Shown: piece by piece, positions 1 to 9,155 of the stretch
Numbering within the stretch: the first letter of the stretch is position 1
Layout: every line of letters starts with the position of its first letter
DNA from: Leptonema sp964619535
Lineage (GTDB): Bacteria > Spirochaetota > Leptospiria > Leptospirales > Leptonemataceae
Reading direction: 5' to 3'
DNA: 64,000 bases
Assembly (NCBI GenBank): GCA_964619535.1
Contig: CAZUEX010000004.1
Coordinates: forward strand, 195,814-259,813
Made by a program: the position numbers and the translations under genes
Notes under the pieces: model-generated
The model's database searches: none
The model's input: the letters and a program-made list of their open reading frames with translations, nothing else
What the model was told of the DNA's origin: nothing

Positions 1-1
1 T

Positions 2-802
2 TCAGAAGGGAATGTAGTCGAGCAGTATCACGGGCCCACGATCGAAGAGATCGAGGCCGAGCTGGAACGGTATCGCAAAGAGACCGAAGAAGAGATCCGG
101 CGCACCCTGGAAGAGGCACATGAAAAGGCCCGTGCCATCGAAGAACAGGGCAAAACCGTAGCCTTCCAGTTAAACCAGGATGCCCATGAACGGGCAAAGA
201 AAGACCTGGAAAAGGCCCGTCAGGATGCCGAGCAGATCATCGAGCGCTCCAGGATGGAAGTGGAGCGCATGGTGAAAGAGGCAGAGATGCGCGTGGCCGA
301 GATCGAGCACGAGGCCTATCAAAAGGGCTATGATGCAGGGCGTGAGGTCGGCTTCAAAAAGGGCCAGAGCGAGGTCCGCCGCCTGATTGACCGCCTGGGG
401 ATGATTGTCGGGCAGGCCATTGATGTTCGGGAAGAGATCATCGCCGCTTCAGAGAAGCAGATGGTGGACATGATCCTCATGGTGGCCCGCAAGGTAATCA
501 AAGACGAAGTGGTGGAACGAAAAGAGGTCGTTCTGAACAACATTCGAGAGGCCCTGCGCAGGATCAAAGACCGTGACCGTGTGAATATTCGTGTGAACTT
601 TGCAGACCTCGAACTGACGACGGCCCATAAGGATGAGCTGATCAAGATGATGGAGTCTTTGCGCAAGGTGAACATTTACGAAGATTCTCGCGTGGACCGG
701 GGTGGCTGTATCATCGAAACCGACGTTGGTTCGATCGATGCCCGTATCTCCACGCAGCTGAAAGAGATCGAAGAGGCCATCCGCAACGCCGAGCCCATGT
801 AA
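2..802 (+). CDS. fliH: Flagellar assembly protein FliH, 3' part
   Basis: The frame is open from the window edge and runs well upstream of the first internal ATG at 254, so the gene is truncated at its 5' end and about 266 residues are visible. The N-terminal half is a charged Glu/Lys/Arg/Ala-rich coiled coil, as in FliH/YscL proteins. The C-terminal half, with segments such as MILMVARKVIKDEV and VDRGGCIIETDVGSIDAR, matches the conserved FliH/V-ATPase E-subunit-like domain. FliH holds the export ATPase FliI at the base of the flagellar type III secretion system, and in spirochaetes it serves periplasmic flagella. The neighbouring fliG/fliI genes are presumably outside the window. Confidence 0.85.
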   Translation, partial: SEGNVVEQYHGPTIEEIEAELERYRKETEEEIRRTLEEAHEKARAIEEQGKTVAFQLNQDAHERAKKDLEKARQDAEQIIERSRMEVERMVKEAEMRVAEIEHEAYQKGYDAGREVGFKKGQSEVRRLIDRLGMIVGQAIDVREEIIAASEKQMVDMILMVARKVIKDEVVERKEVVLNNIREALRRIKDRDRVNIRVNFADLELTTAHKDELIKMMESLRKVNIYEDSRVDRGGCIIETDVGSIDARISTQLKEIEEAIRNAEPM

Positions 803-821
803 TCGTGGCCCGGCGAACGGC

Positions 822-2492
822 CTACATACCGTCAGAGATGCAGCGGACTCGTAGCAGGTTCGTTTTCAGCAGGGTACCGATGGTGCCGCCGGCAAAGAGA
901 ACGGCAGCGCTCTGTGTGCTCGATGCAGACGTGTTGGACATATAGTAATTGGTTGTAGACAGACCGGGAAAAAGAGACGAATCGATGCGCGTTGCCCGGA
1001 ACAGCTCCTGCAACTCGCCCACCGTGGGCACCCGCCAGGAGCGGCCGGCAAGTGTCAGGCCGTTGCAGTAATCGTAAACCGCACTGTTTCCGCCTCCATC
1101 GAGCGTACCGGTTCCCACGCCACCGTTACAGCTATTGTCTACGGCGTCGCAGAATGTCAGGGCCGTCACCGGCCCGCTGCAGGCCCCGGCCCAGGTCTGT
1201 CCGCCTTCACATTTCTGCCAGAGCACGTTCTGATAGGCCGATGATACAGTGCCATCGCCTCGATCGCGAAGGTCCTGGGCGCAGAGCAGACTTTTGGGGT
1301 TGTCACAGGTTTGTGAGCCGAGGTTCAGCATGGAGGTGTTGTTGAAGGTGGCAATGCCGTAGGAGCCCGACTGCAGGCCGCTACTGTCTGACCAGGAAAG
1401 GCAATTATTGGTGGAAGCCCAGGTAGTGGTATTGCCGATGCCGGTCCAGTAGTTGCCGCCGCCGGTAAGAAGGTTTGCAACCGGCAAAGTGAAGATGCCG
1501 TTAAGATTGGATGTGTGAAACAAAAGGGAATCAGGGCCGTAGTAGTTGATGTTTGGCCTGATCGGCCAGTTTACCTGTGAGCCAACGGTAGAGCTTCTAA
1601 GCGTTCCGTCTGTTAAAACAGCCCGGTAATTGCCGGTGCCGATGAGGGCAATGGGCATGTTGCCCCATGTAGAACAGAAGGAGTCCGCCTTCTCCATCCA
1701 CGACGCGCCTGTCAGCACTACATCGCCGCTCAGGTCTCCGTTATGAGTTCCCGCTGAAACGAACAGGAAGCGGTCCGTGGAGGCGCTGGTGGAATCGTAG
1801 GAATTCGCCACAAGGAAGGAGCTGTGGGTTCCTGCCGTGGCTGTGATGTTGGCACTTTCCACAACCGTATTGGTATCGGGCGGATTGGTCAGCACGAGAT
1901 CCTGATAGACGCCGTAATCTGTCTGTGTGAAGGTCAGTACTGGCGTTGTGGTGATACCTGTATTGTCGCTGCTGATGCTAACGTTGACCGGCGTCGGCCC
2001 CGGGCTTGCCGTTAACCGTACCGGAACAGAAAGCGGTGTGCCCTCGTAGACGGTAAGGGGTCCGGATGTCATATCAATGGAGAAGCAGTAAACATCAACG
2101 TTCGCAATACTTGCTCCGGTGATGGCCAGTCCCGTGTTGTTGTAGATCTGGCAGAAACTTCCTCCAGGCTGGGCGGTGATGGTGACACTGGCAGCCAAAC
2201 AGCCATCGGGGACTCCACTGAACTGATACGTGCCAGCTGCAACCGGCAGCACCGTCTGTGCCGCACCACAGCCCGTTCCAGAAAACAGGAGCTGCAGGCC
2301 CGCCGGTGAATCCCCGTACATCGTACCGCCAACGGTAAAGCCCGGTGTTGCCGTTGGCGTTGTCGTTGCTGGCGTGGTAAGGAGGTCCTGGACCAGGGAA
2401 AGTGGATCCAGTGTGACCTCTTCCGCTCTTGGCAGGCAGGAAGCGATAAACGGAAGCAGGAGACCTGCCATGATGCGGAGCACAGGCTTCAT
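822..2492 (-). CDS. Lipoprotein with DUF1554 and Lcl C-terminal domains
   Basis: This 556-aa protein has a lipoprotein signal peptide with lipobox FIASC, so Cys19 should be the lipidated residue. After a Thr/Pro-rich region come beta-rich repeats (about 40-240). A DUF1554 region follows (about 240-410, starting near RFLFVSAGTHNGDLSG and ending near KSLLCAQ), then an Lcl C-terminal (DUF1566) domain (about 415-556, with WRVPTVGELQELF). DUF1554 is found mainly in Leptospira and relatives, so the architecture points to Leptospiraceae. Many Cys residues suggest disulfides outside the cytoplasm. It is probably surface- or periplasm-exposed. The ligand is unknown. It converges with fliH, with only 19 bases between the stops. 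Confidence 0.75.
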   Translation of the reverse strand: MKPVLRIMAGLLLPFIASCLPRAEEVTLDPLSLVQDLLTTPATTTPTATPGFTVGGTMYGDSPAGLQLLFSGTGCGAAQTVLPVAAGTYQFSGVPDGCLAASVTITAQPGGSFCQIYNNTGLAITGASIANVDVYCFSIDMTSGPLTVYEGTPLSVPVRLTASPGPTPVNVSISSDNTGITTTPVLTFTQTDYGVYQDLVLTNPPDTNTVVESANITATAGTHSSFLVANSYDSTSASTDRFLFVSAGTHNGDLSGDVVLTGASWMEKADSFCSTWGNMPIALIGTGNYRAVLTDGTLRSSTVGSQVNWPIRPNINYYGPDSLLFHTSNLNGIFTLPVANLLTGGGNYWTGIGNTTTWASTNNCLSWSDSSGLQSGSYGIATFNNTSMLNLGSQTCDNPKSLLCAQDLRDRGDGTVSSAYQNVLWQKCEGGQTWAGACSGPVTALTFCDAVDNSCNGGVGTGTLDGGGNSAVYDYCNGLTLAGRSWRVPTVGELQELFRATRIDSSLFPGLSTTNYYMSNTSASSTQSAAVLFAGGTIGTLLKTNLLRVRCISDGM

Positions 2493-2651
2493 CTTACTAT
2501 GAGACGCAAAAGAAGGACTTTTGTTTGCGTTATGTGCTGTTTTTTTTGCGTATTGCTGGCAGGCAGGTGTTTTTTTGAGGATGTTGCTGCAGGGCTTTGC
2601 CTGTTCAGTGATTCCGTTTGACAGAACCGCTCAACAGGCAAAGCCGGAGGG

Positions 2652-3266
2652 ATGGAATCTCTCACTCCATGGGAAACACCGGATTTCCTACCGTTTACGC
2701 CGTGGCATACCATCGATATCGGTGCCATGGAGGGCTTCTTCAGTGTGATCGAAATCCCCAAAACGTCGAAGTACAAATATGAGATGCACAAGCCAAGCGG
2801 TCTGATGATGGTGGATCGTGTATTGCATTCTTCGATCCATTATCCGGCCAACTATGGCTTTATTCCACGAACGTATTGTGATGACAATGACCCGCTGGAT
2901 GTTCTGGTCCTTGGCCAGGAGCCTGTGTATCCCGGTATTCTGATGCGCTGTCGGGCCATCGGTGTGATGACCATGATCGATAACCAGGAGCAGGATGATA
3001 AGATCATCGCCATCCACGTGGATGACCCGGAATACAACCACTACGAAGATATCGATCAGCTGCCTCCGCATCGAATCAGGGAGCTTGAAACGTTCTTTCT
3101 TGATTATAAGAAGCTGGAAAAGGCAGACCGGCAGGTCAGTGTCGAAAAATTCTCGGACAGAAACGAGGCAGAAGAGGTTCTTTTAAAGGCCATTGTGCTG
3201 TACAGAGAAACCTTTTTACAGCAATCCGTGGGCGATAAGCAATCTACCCCTCCCCGCTCTTCTTGA
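2652..3266 (+). CDS. ppa: Inorganic pyrophosphatase (family I)
   Basis: This 204-aa protein is a family I soluble pyrophosphatase, which hydrolyses PPi to two phosphates and pulls biosynthetic reactions forward. The family signature is seen as DDNDPLDVLVL with its metal-binding aspartates, together with YPANYGFIPRT and KPSGLMMVDR. The start at 2652 is preferred over Met26 because PWHTIDIG, upstream of Met26, is conserved in the family. The GGAGG before this ATG is unusually close (about one base), so a different upstream start is possible. The 3' end overlaps the convergent gene ending at 3244 by 23 bases. Confidence 0.92.
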   Translation: MESLTPWETPDFLPFTPWHTIDIGAMEGFFSVIEIPKTSKYKYEMHKPSGLMMVDRVLHSSIHYPANYGFIPRTYCDDNDPLDVLVLGQEPVYPGILMRCRAIGVMTMIDNQEQDDKIIAIHVDDPEYNHYEDIDQLPPHRIRELETFFLDYKKLEKADRQVSVEKFSDRNEAEEVLLKAIVLYRETFLQQSVGDKQSTPPRSS

Positions 3267-4158
3267 AGCGGTTGAAGATCTCTTTCCCCACGAAAAGCAG
3301 CCCGGCCTCGACCAGGCCTGGCCTTGCATACGTGAAGATCTGTTCGATCAGCTTCTGTATGCCCAGGTCCATCGTCATTCGGTACTCCTCCCACCGGATC
3401 TGAAAGGAAAAGGGCACGCCCGAGGCTTCAGGCTCGTTTTCGTTGCGCTGTCCGAGCAGATGCAGCGTTCCATGTACCTGCACCCGCGAGTCCGAAAGCA
3501 GATGGTGTTCGAGTAGCAGGGAGAAGGCCGTCCCCGGCAGAAAGGGAAGATGCTCCATTCCGATGATGGAGTTCCAGTCCACATTCTTCAGTGAAAGCGT
3601 TCCGATTTTTCCGTTGTGATGGGCCAGGATCATGCCACGGCCCAGTTCTGCGCTGCCGCTTCGGATCTGAAACAGGAGGTCTGCGCTTGTGGCAAGGTCT
3701 ACCCTGCCGCCATCAAGATTGATGTGGCGCAGACGGATCCTGTAAGGTCCCGGAAGGGTGTAGTCGACCAGGGCCACCTCGCCTTCTTCGATATTCAGTG
3801 AGTCGATGATGACCCGCTTTCGAGGAGGTAGATGCTTCGTTTTTTTAAAGGAGTCGACGTGATTGTCGTATTCCAGGTAGGGCCTGGAAAGAAAGAAGCT
3901 GCGGAAGCAGATGCGGAATAGAAAGAGCTGTAAAAAAGAGATGCGGAAGCGCACGGCGGCGCTCCGTAACAGCAGATGGTCCGTTCCCTTTCCCCGCCAG
4001 ACAATGGAAACATCACGGGCAGAGAAGAAGAAGGGAGAAATAAATCCCGGGCCTTTCATTCGAATCTGAATCGGCAGGATGCGAGGCAGAAGCGAAAGTA
4101 CTGCCCGGGGAAGGATGAAAATCAGCGTGAGAACCACGCCTGTTACAAGGAGACTCAG
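3244..4158 (-). CDS. Membrane-anchored protein of unknown function (AsmA/DUF748-like?)
   Basis: I do not recognise this product with confidence. The open frame extends to a GTG at 4209, but that lies inside a tRNA gene, so the true start must be later. A CTG at 4158 has an AGAGGAG at good spacing, and a GTG at 4137 is the next candidate. An N-terminal hydrophobic segment (LLVTGVVLTLIFILPRAV) should anchor it in the membrane. The rest is beta-rich with phrases such as IRLRHINLDGGRVDL and GTLSLKNVDW, reminiscent of AsmA/DUF748-type proteins that handle lipids in the periplasm. That comparison is inference. Confidence 0.5.
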   Translation of the reverse strand: MSLLVTGVVLTLIFILPRAVLSLLPRILPIQIRMKGPGFISPFFFSARDVSIVWRGKGTDHLLLRSAAVRFRISFLQLFLFRICFRSFFLSRPYLEYDNHVDSFKKTKHLPPRKRVIIDSLNIEEGEVALVDYTLPGPYRIRLRHINLDGGRVDLATSADLLFQIRSGSAELGRGMILAHHNGKIGTLSLKNVDWNSIIGMEHLPFLPGTAFSLLLEHHLLSDSRVQVHGTLHLLGQRNENEPEASGVPFSFQIRWEEYRMTMDLGIQKLIEQIFTYARPGLVEAGLLFVGKEIFNRFKKSGEG

Positions 4159-4179
4159 AAAGAACTCCTCTGTGAAAAT

Positions 4180-4253
4180 TAGCGAAGCAGGGATTCGAAC
4201 CCCGGACACGTGGATTATGATTCCACTGCTCTAACCGACTGAGCTACTTCGCC
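4180..4253 (-). tRNA. tRNA-Met (CAT), elongator type
   Basis: The minus strand folds as a complete cloverleaf. The acceptor stem GGCGAAG pairs with CTTCGCT, the D-arm is GCTC/GAGC, and the anticodon stem GTGGA/TCCAC carries loop ATCATAA (anticodon CAT). The T-arm has loop TTCGAAT. CCA is not encoded. It lacks the three G-C pairs typical of initiator tRNA, so it is elongator Met; a tRNA-Ile2 with modified C34 cannot be excluded. It lies 10 bases downstream of the initiator tRNA and is probably co-transcribed with it. Confidence 0.9.
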
Positions 4254-4263
4254 TTTTTAAGAG

Positions 4264-4339
<76 letters not shown>

Positions 4340-4481
4340 ATCTCTTAATATCCAGAAATAATATCTGGTGTACGCCGTCAAGGCAAAAAAGAGTTGAACT
4401 TCTGAAGTCCTCGCAGTACGGTCGCTTGCTGCTACATTTTGGAACAGGGGTTCCAGAAAGAGCAGCAGCGAGAAGAGGGTC

Positions 4482-5543
4482 ATGTCATTCCGAATCCCCG
4501 ATGAATTTCAGCAATACGAGAAAAAGATCTATGATCAGCGGCAGCTGATAGAAATCTCACGTGCCCTGAATTCCACGCTTGATTACCAGTATCTGATCAA
4601 TGCCGTCCTTGATATCTGTCTGGCCCAGGTGCAAACCCTGCAGGCCGCCCTTTTCCTGACGCCCGATATGGATGCAGAGCATCTGTATCTGATCGGCGAT
4701 ACAAAGGGCTTTGAACTGAACCGTCCTCAGTCCGATTACTGCATACCTCTGGACTCTCCGCTGATTCATTTCTTTGAAGAAAAGAATCGAGCCATTACGT
4801 TCGCGGAGCTGGAGCAAACCTTTTCGGACTGTCCGTCGCGAGAGATTCTGCGCGAAATGGGGGCCGAGCTGATCGTGCCGATGCGGGCCAAAGGCAAAAT
4901 CATCGGCGTGATTGTCCTTGGCGAAAAGGCCGTCGGCGGTATGTATCTGGAGGGTGAGAAGAACTTTCTCGTCGATCTGGCTTCGCTGGGTGGCATCGCC
5001 GTGGATAATGCCCGCCTGTATGAACGGGCCACCGTGGACATGATGACAGGACTGAAGAATCATGCCTACCTGCAGAGTCGCTTACGTGAGGAGCGAGAGA
5101 AGGCCCTGCGTCGTAAAACACCACTGGCCTTTGTCCTGACGGACGTAGATCACTTCAAGGTCTTTAACGACACCTACGGTCACCAGGCCGGTGATGAGGT
5201 GCTTCGAGGCGTGGCGCGTATGCTGTTGCAGCAAACGCGACCGTCCGATACCGCTGCCCGATACGGTGGTGAAGAGTTCTGCATGATACTGCCTGCAACC
5301 GATGCAGACAGGGCTGTTGAAATCGCCGAGGCCTTTCGTAGCAGCGTGGAAGAGATGGTGTTGCGACATGAGGGCAAGGACCTCAGGGTAACGGTATCAG
5401 CTGGCATCTCTCTTTTCGATCCAGAGCTGGATGCGCGCACAAGCAAAGCAATGATTGAAAGGGCTGACCGTGCTTTATATGCATGTAAGAATAGCGGACG
5501 AAATCGCGTTATCCTATTCGATGAATCCCTTCGCAGTTTGTGA
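4482..5543 (+). CDS. GAF-GGDEF diguanylate cyclase
   Basis: This 353-aa protein has no membrane segment. A GAF sensor domain occupies about 30-180. A GGDEF domain follows (about 190-350) with active-site motif GGEEF and metal-binding DVDHFK. An RPSD motif lies five residues before GGEEF and matches the inhibitory RxxD I-site, so product feedback is likely. It should make cyclic di-GMP in the cytoplasm under control of a ligand bound by GAF. A GAGGG precedes the ATG. It stands alone between the tRNA pair and the fab cluster. Confidence 0.88.
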   Translation: MSFRIPDEFQQYEKKIYDQRQLIEISRALNSTLDYQYLINAVLDICLAQVQTLQAALFLTPDMDAEHLYLIGDTKGFELNRPQSDYCIPLDSPLIHFFEEKNRAITFAELEQTFSDCPSREILREMGAELIVPMRAKGKIIGVIVLGEKAVGGMYLEGEKNFLVDLASLGGIAVDNARLYERATVDMMTGLKNHAYLQSRLREEREKALRRKTPLAFVLTDVDHFKVFNDTYGHQAGDEVLRGVARMLLQQTRPSDTAARYGGEEFCMILPATDADRAVEIAEAFRSSVEEMVLRHEGKDLRVTVSAGISLFDPELDARTSKAMIERADRALYACKNSGRNRVILFDESLRSL

Positions 5544-5886
5544 ATGCCATTCATTAGGCCTATCGCTGATGCCATATATTACTTAACTATTTTCAAGAAG
5601 AAATCCTTGTACGGGTTTTTGGATTGACACATACCCCGCTCGGGGATGGTTGTATCCACTATAGAAAGTTTATCATTTTGTCGTCTCAGTTGCATGGCTG
5701 CATAACCAGTGCCGGATGCAGAATCTACAGCAGTAGAACAGGCAGTAAACTGAGAGGTCGAAATGACCGAACCGGCAAGGCTGATAAAGATCCCCGCTGG
5801 ATTTTTTCGGCTTTTAATATTGCGGGCTTTGCTCAGAGTGCCTCGCGAATCGAAAGATTTAGCGATAGTGAGAACAGGAGTTGTTT
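5544..5886 (+). promoter_or_regulatory. Leader region of the fatty-acid cluster with a candidate promoter/operator
   Basis: This 343-base stretch has no convincing gene. A TTGACA at 5624-5629 is a perfect -35 hexamer, but no good -10 lies 17 bases away; the nearest is TTGTAT at 5650 with a 20-base spacer. Between them is a GC dyad, CCCCG-CT-CGGGG (about 5633-5644), placed where a repressor could block transcription. AGGAG at 5876-5880 is the ribosome site for fabD. Function of the dyad is inference. Confidence 0.3.
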
Positions 5887-6795
5887 ATGTATGCGTTTGT
5901 ATTTCCGGGGCAGGGGTCGCAACGTCCGGGGATGGCAAAGGATTTTTATGATCAGTATCCGGTAGCGAAAGCCGTCTTTGACGAAGCATCTGCAGCCATC
6001 GACGTCGACCTTCCTTCCCTTATCTTTGCCGAAGATGATCCGAAGCTCAACCTGACCGAATATACGCAACCGGCCATTCTTACCGTTGAAATGGCAATGG
6101 TCAGGGTTATCGAGCAGGAATACTCAAAGAAGGCCGATTACTTTGCGGGCCATAGCCTTGGCGAATATACAGCTCTTGCAGCAGCCGGCGTTGTCGACTT
6201 TGCCGATGCCGTGAAGATTGTTCGTAAAAGGGGCAACCTGATGCAGACGGCTGTTCCTGAAGGCAAAGGCGCCATGGCAGCGTTGATGCTTGAAAACATC
6301 GAATCAACAAACTATCGTGAGATTGTTGCAAAACACGATGCCGACGTTGCCAATCTGAACAGCGCCGACCAGGTCGTTATCAGCGGAGCAAAGGCTGCCG
6401 TTGAAGGGGCCGTCGCAGAGATTCGCGAATCGATCGAAGGGATGAACGCTGTGTTCCTTAACGTAAGCGCCCCCTTTCATTCCCGCATGATGGAACCGAT
6501 TGAAGAGGAATTCCGTTCGTACCTTACCTCCTTTAACCTCAGACCGGAGCTGTCCGGGAAGGTGCTTTCGAACTTCTCCGGCACCTTCCACAGGCCCGAT
6601 ACCCTCGTCGATCATCTCGTTCGTCAGATCAGCGGCTCTGTGCGCTGGATCGAGAACATGCAGGCCTTGATCGATACGAAGGCCTCGATCGTTGAGATTG
6701 GTCCGAATCGTCCTCTTGGCAAATTCTTCCAGACACTGGGAGCAGAGGTCCCTTCTGTGCTGAATTTAAGAGGATTGAAAAAGGTATTTGGCTGA
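5887..6795 (+). CDS. fabD: Malonyl-CoA:ACP transacylase
   Basis: FabD moves malonyl groups from CoA to acyl carrier protein. The 302-aa protein shows the N-terminal FPGQGSQRPGM oxyanion segment, the nucleophile elbow GHSLGEY (Ser near residue 90), and the catalytic His in APFHSRMM. A TTG at 5881 is also in frame, but AGGAG ends immediately before it. The ATG at 5887 has proper spacing and gives the usual family start. It is the first gene of a fatty-acid synthesis cluster that continues on the same strand to 12705. Confidence 0.93.
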   Translation: MYAFVFPGQGSQRPGMAKDFYDQYPVAKAVFDEASAAIDVDLPSLIFAEDDPKLNLTEYTQPAILTVEMAMVRVIEQEYSKKADYFAGHSLGEYTALAAAGVVDFADAVKIVRKRGNLMQTAVPEGKGAMAALMLENIESTNYREIVAKHDADVANLNSADQVVISGAKAAVEGAVAEIRESIEGMNAVFLNVSAPFHSRMMEPIEEEFRSYLTSFNLRPELSGKVLSNFSGTFHRPDTLVDHLVRQISGSVRWIENMQALIDTKASIVEIGPNRPLGKFFQTLGAEVPSVLNLRGLKKVFG

Positions 6796-6858
6796 CCTCG
6801 AAAAGGCAATTGCTTTGAACCATTGATTTAATGTAATGTAGTGTAAGGAAAGGATTCT

Positions 6859-7797
6859 ATGGCATCTCTCAAAGATAAGAATTACTGGGCATTGATCCTC
6901 GGAGGATCAAGCGGATTTGGCCTGGCCTCAGCAAAACGACTGGCCGGTGCTGGTATGAACATCTGCATCGTACACCGCGATCGTAAGGGTGCGATGTCCC
7001 GTATCGAACCGGAGTTTGAAAGCATCCGTTCTACCGGTGCACAGTTGCTGACCTTCAATCTGGACGGGTTGAGCGAAGAAGGACGCAAAACGGTTCTGGA
7101 CGGACTGGAGCAGGCCATGAACGGAGGGAAGGTCCGCACCCTCCTGCATTCCATTGCCTTTGGCAACCTGAAACTGATGGCTCCACTGGTAAAGCGACGT
7201 TCGGATGCCGTGGCCAAACTGGCTGCCTCTCTTGGCGTGGACGAAGCCAAACTGAAAGCAGAGGCAACGAGGCTGTTTCTTGAAGAAGGCGTGGATGAGC
7301 TGATGCACATTGCCGAAGAGCCTGCCTATAACGAAGAGCTGCTTCTCGGAGATGAGGACATTGCCAACACCATCTATGCCATGGGAACAAGCCTGGCCAC
7401 GTGGACCGCTGCCCTGTTCCAGAGAAAGATGTTTGCTGCCGATGCCAGGGTTCTTGGCCTGACCAGCGAAGGCAATACCACGGCCTGGCGAGGCTATGCA
7501 GCGGTCAGTGCTGCAAAGGTGGCTCTGGAAGCGATCTCTCGATCGATTGCTTACGAGTATGGTCCGCATGGAATCCGTTCCAACATCTTGCAGCCAGGTG
7601 TAACCGACACGCCGGCTCTGCGATTGATTCCCGGCAGTGCCCAGATGGCAGCGCATTCGCGTATGCGTAATCCTCTGGGCCGTCTTACAACCCCCGATGA
7701 TGTTGGTGCAGTTGTGCTGGCCATGAGCCTCGATGAAACGGCATGGATTAACGGCGAAATCATCCGTGTGGATGGAGGAGAAAGGATTGCTGGATAA
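6859..7797 (+). CDS. Enoyl-ACP reductase-like SDR (FabI-type)
   Basis: This 312-aa protein is a short-chain dehydrogenase with cofactor loop GGSSGFGLA and a catalytic Tyr-x6-Lys (YAAVSAAK) spaced as in FabI. The C-terminal part (PGVTDTPALRLIPG, GRLTTPDDVGAVV, INGEIIRVDGG) also follows FabI. An insertion of about 60 residues (roughly 105-165, charged and helical) makes it longer than FabI (about 260 aa). The fab cluster otherwise lacks an enoyl reductase, so this gene probably supplies the last reduction of the elongation cycle. The assignment rests on sequence plus context; another SDR role is possible. Confidence 0.68.
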   Translation: MASLKDKNYWALILGGSSGFGLASAKRLAGAGMNICIVHRDRKGAMSRIEPEFESIRSTGAQLLTFNLDGLSEEGRKTVLDGLEQAMNGGKVRTLLHSIAFGNLKLMAPLVKRRSDAVAKLAASLGVDEAKLKAEATRLFLEEGVDELMHIAEEPAYNEELLLGDEDIANTIYAMGTSLATWTAALFQRKMFAADARVLGLTSEGNTTAWRGYAAVSAAKVALEAISRSIAYEYGPHGIRSNILQPGVTDTPALRLIPGSAQMAAHSRMRNPLGRLTTPDDVGAVVLAMSLDETAWINGEIIRVDGGERIAG

Positions 7798-7818
7798 CCC
7801 CAGCAGAACCGGGTAACA

Positions 7819-8406
7819 ATGACATATCAAGAATTCTTACAACGAACTGATTTCAGTAAAGAGGAGCTCCTGGCTTTCTCACAGGGGAACCTGGTGGAGG
7901 ATGCTCCTCATGAACTTGCGAAGATGCCGGCTCCTCCATTCCTGATGATGGATCGCGTTACGGAAATCGTGAAGTCGGGCAAGAAAGGACGGATCGTTGC
8001 CGAGAAAGACATCCAGCTGGATGAATGGTTCTTTCAATGCCATTTTCGCGATGATCCGGTGATGCCAGGATGTCTTGGAGTCGATGCCGTATGGCAGCTG
8101 CTCGGATTCTACTGTTGCGTGAACGGGGCGCCGGGTTCGGGCCGGGCGCTTGGCGCAGGAGAGATCGAATTCTCCGGCCAGATCCGTCCGCATAACAGGG
8201 TATTGCAATACGAGCTGGACGTGCGGCGTTTTACGATGCTGCCCGATCAGGGGGCCTGTCTGGCCATCGCAAACGGTACGGTGCTGGTAGATGGAGAGGC
8301 TATTTACAGAGTAAACGATGCCAGAGTGGGTCTTTTTACAGGCATAGGTTATCGAGGTTATCCGAATAAAACAGAGAATTATATGGGCGGATTGTTGAAT
8401 CGCTGA
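7819..8406 (+). CDS. fabA: 3-hydroxydecanoyl-ACP dehydratase/isomerase FabA
   Basis: This 195-aa protein closely follows FabA. The catalytic segment CHFRDDPVMPGCLGVDAVWQ has its His near residue 75 and Asp near 89, followed by GRALGAGEIEFSGQ, a FabA hallmark distinguishing it from FabZ. FabA dehydrates 3-hydroxyacyl-ACP and isomerises the trans-2 to the cis-3 double bond, opening the anaerobic route to unsaturated fatty acids. Presence of both FabA and a FabZ-like gene in one cluster implies the cell can make unsaturated chains here, provided the downstream ketosynthase accepts the cis intermediate. Confidence 0.88.
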   Translation: MTYQEFLQRTDFSKEELLAFSQGNLVEDAPHELAKMPAPPFLMMDRVTEIVKSGKKGRIVAEKDIQLDEWFFQCHFRDDPVMPGCLGVDAVWQLLGFYCCVNGAPGSGRALGAGEIEFSGQIRPHNRVLQYELDVRRFTMLPDQGACLAIANGTVLVDGEAIYRVNDARVGLFTGIGYRGYPNKTENYMGGLLNR

Positions 8407-8429
8407 TACGGAAGAGAAGAGGGTTATAC

Positions 8430-9155
8430 ATGGAACAGAAAATAGCACTTGTTACCGGTGCCGGTCGGGGCATTGGAGCGGCCATTGCCCGTGAGCTTGG
8501 CCGCAAAGGCTTCATTGTTGGTATACATTACAATTCCAGCGCAGCACCGGCCGAGAAACTGAAAGAAGAAATTGGCAACGCCTTTCTGATCCAGGCTGAT
8601 ATTTCAACAGCCGAAGGATGTGACCGCATCTACAATGAAATCAAGGCCAGGCCTGAACCACTGGAAGTCCTTGTGAATAACGCCGGAGTCGTCAAAGACA
8701 ATCCACTGTTTCAGGCATCCCTGGACGAGTTCCAGATGATGGTCGACCTGAACATGAAGGCTACCTGGTATCTTACAAAACGCCTGATGCGTTTGATGAT
8801 CCGGAATCGTAGTGGCAGAATTGTCAATATCTCCAGTGTGATTGGCAGTCAGGGGAATCCAACACAGTCCGTCTATGGTATGACAAAGGCTGCCATTGAT
8901 AACTTCACGAAGGTGGCAGCCATGGAGATGGCTGAATATGGCATCCTTGTCAATTCCGTAGCGCCGGGCTTTATTGAAACGGACATGACAAAGGATTTAT
9001 CAGAAGAGCATAAGCAGTTTATCCTCGATCGCATTCCTCTGCGTCGTATCGGTCGGCCCGAAGAGATAGCCGAGGTTGTGGGCTTCCTTGCCACAGCCGG
9101 TAGCTACATCACCGGGACGGTCATACATGTAAACGGAGGAATGTATGGCGGCTGA
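8430..9155 (+). CDS. fabG: 3-oxoacyl-ACP reductase FabG
   Basis: This 241-aa SDR has cofactor motif TGAGRGIGAAIA, NNAG near residue 85, and the catalytic Ser of NISS plus Tyr149 and Lys153 in YGMTK. The C-terminal VNGGMYGG is typical. FabG reduces 3-oxoacyl-ACP to 3-hydroxyacyl-ACP with NADPH. The gene overlaps the next one by 11 bases, so the two are translationally coupled. Confidence 0.9.
   Translation: MEQKIALVTGAGRGIGAAIARELGRKGFIVGIHYNSSAAPAEKLKEEIGNAFLIQADISTAEGCDRIYNEIKARPEPLEVLVNNAGVVKDNPLFQASLDEFQMMVDLNMKATWYLTKRLMRLMIRNRSGRIVNISSVIGSQGNPTQSVYGMTKAAIDNFTKVAAMEMAEYGILVNSVAPGFIETDMTKDLSEEHKQFILDRIPLRRIGRPEEIAEVVGFLATAGSYITGTVIHVNGGMYGG

Noticed and set aside
4159..4209. N-terminal extension of the membrane-anchored protein to GTG 4209
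   Set aside because: The extension would be translated from within the tRNA-Met gene, so it is an open frame by chance.
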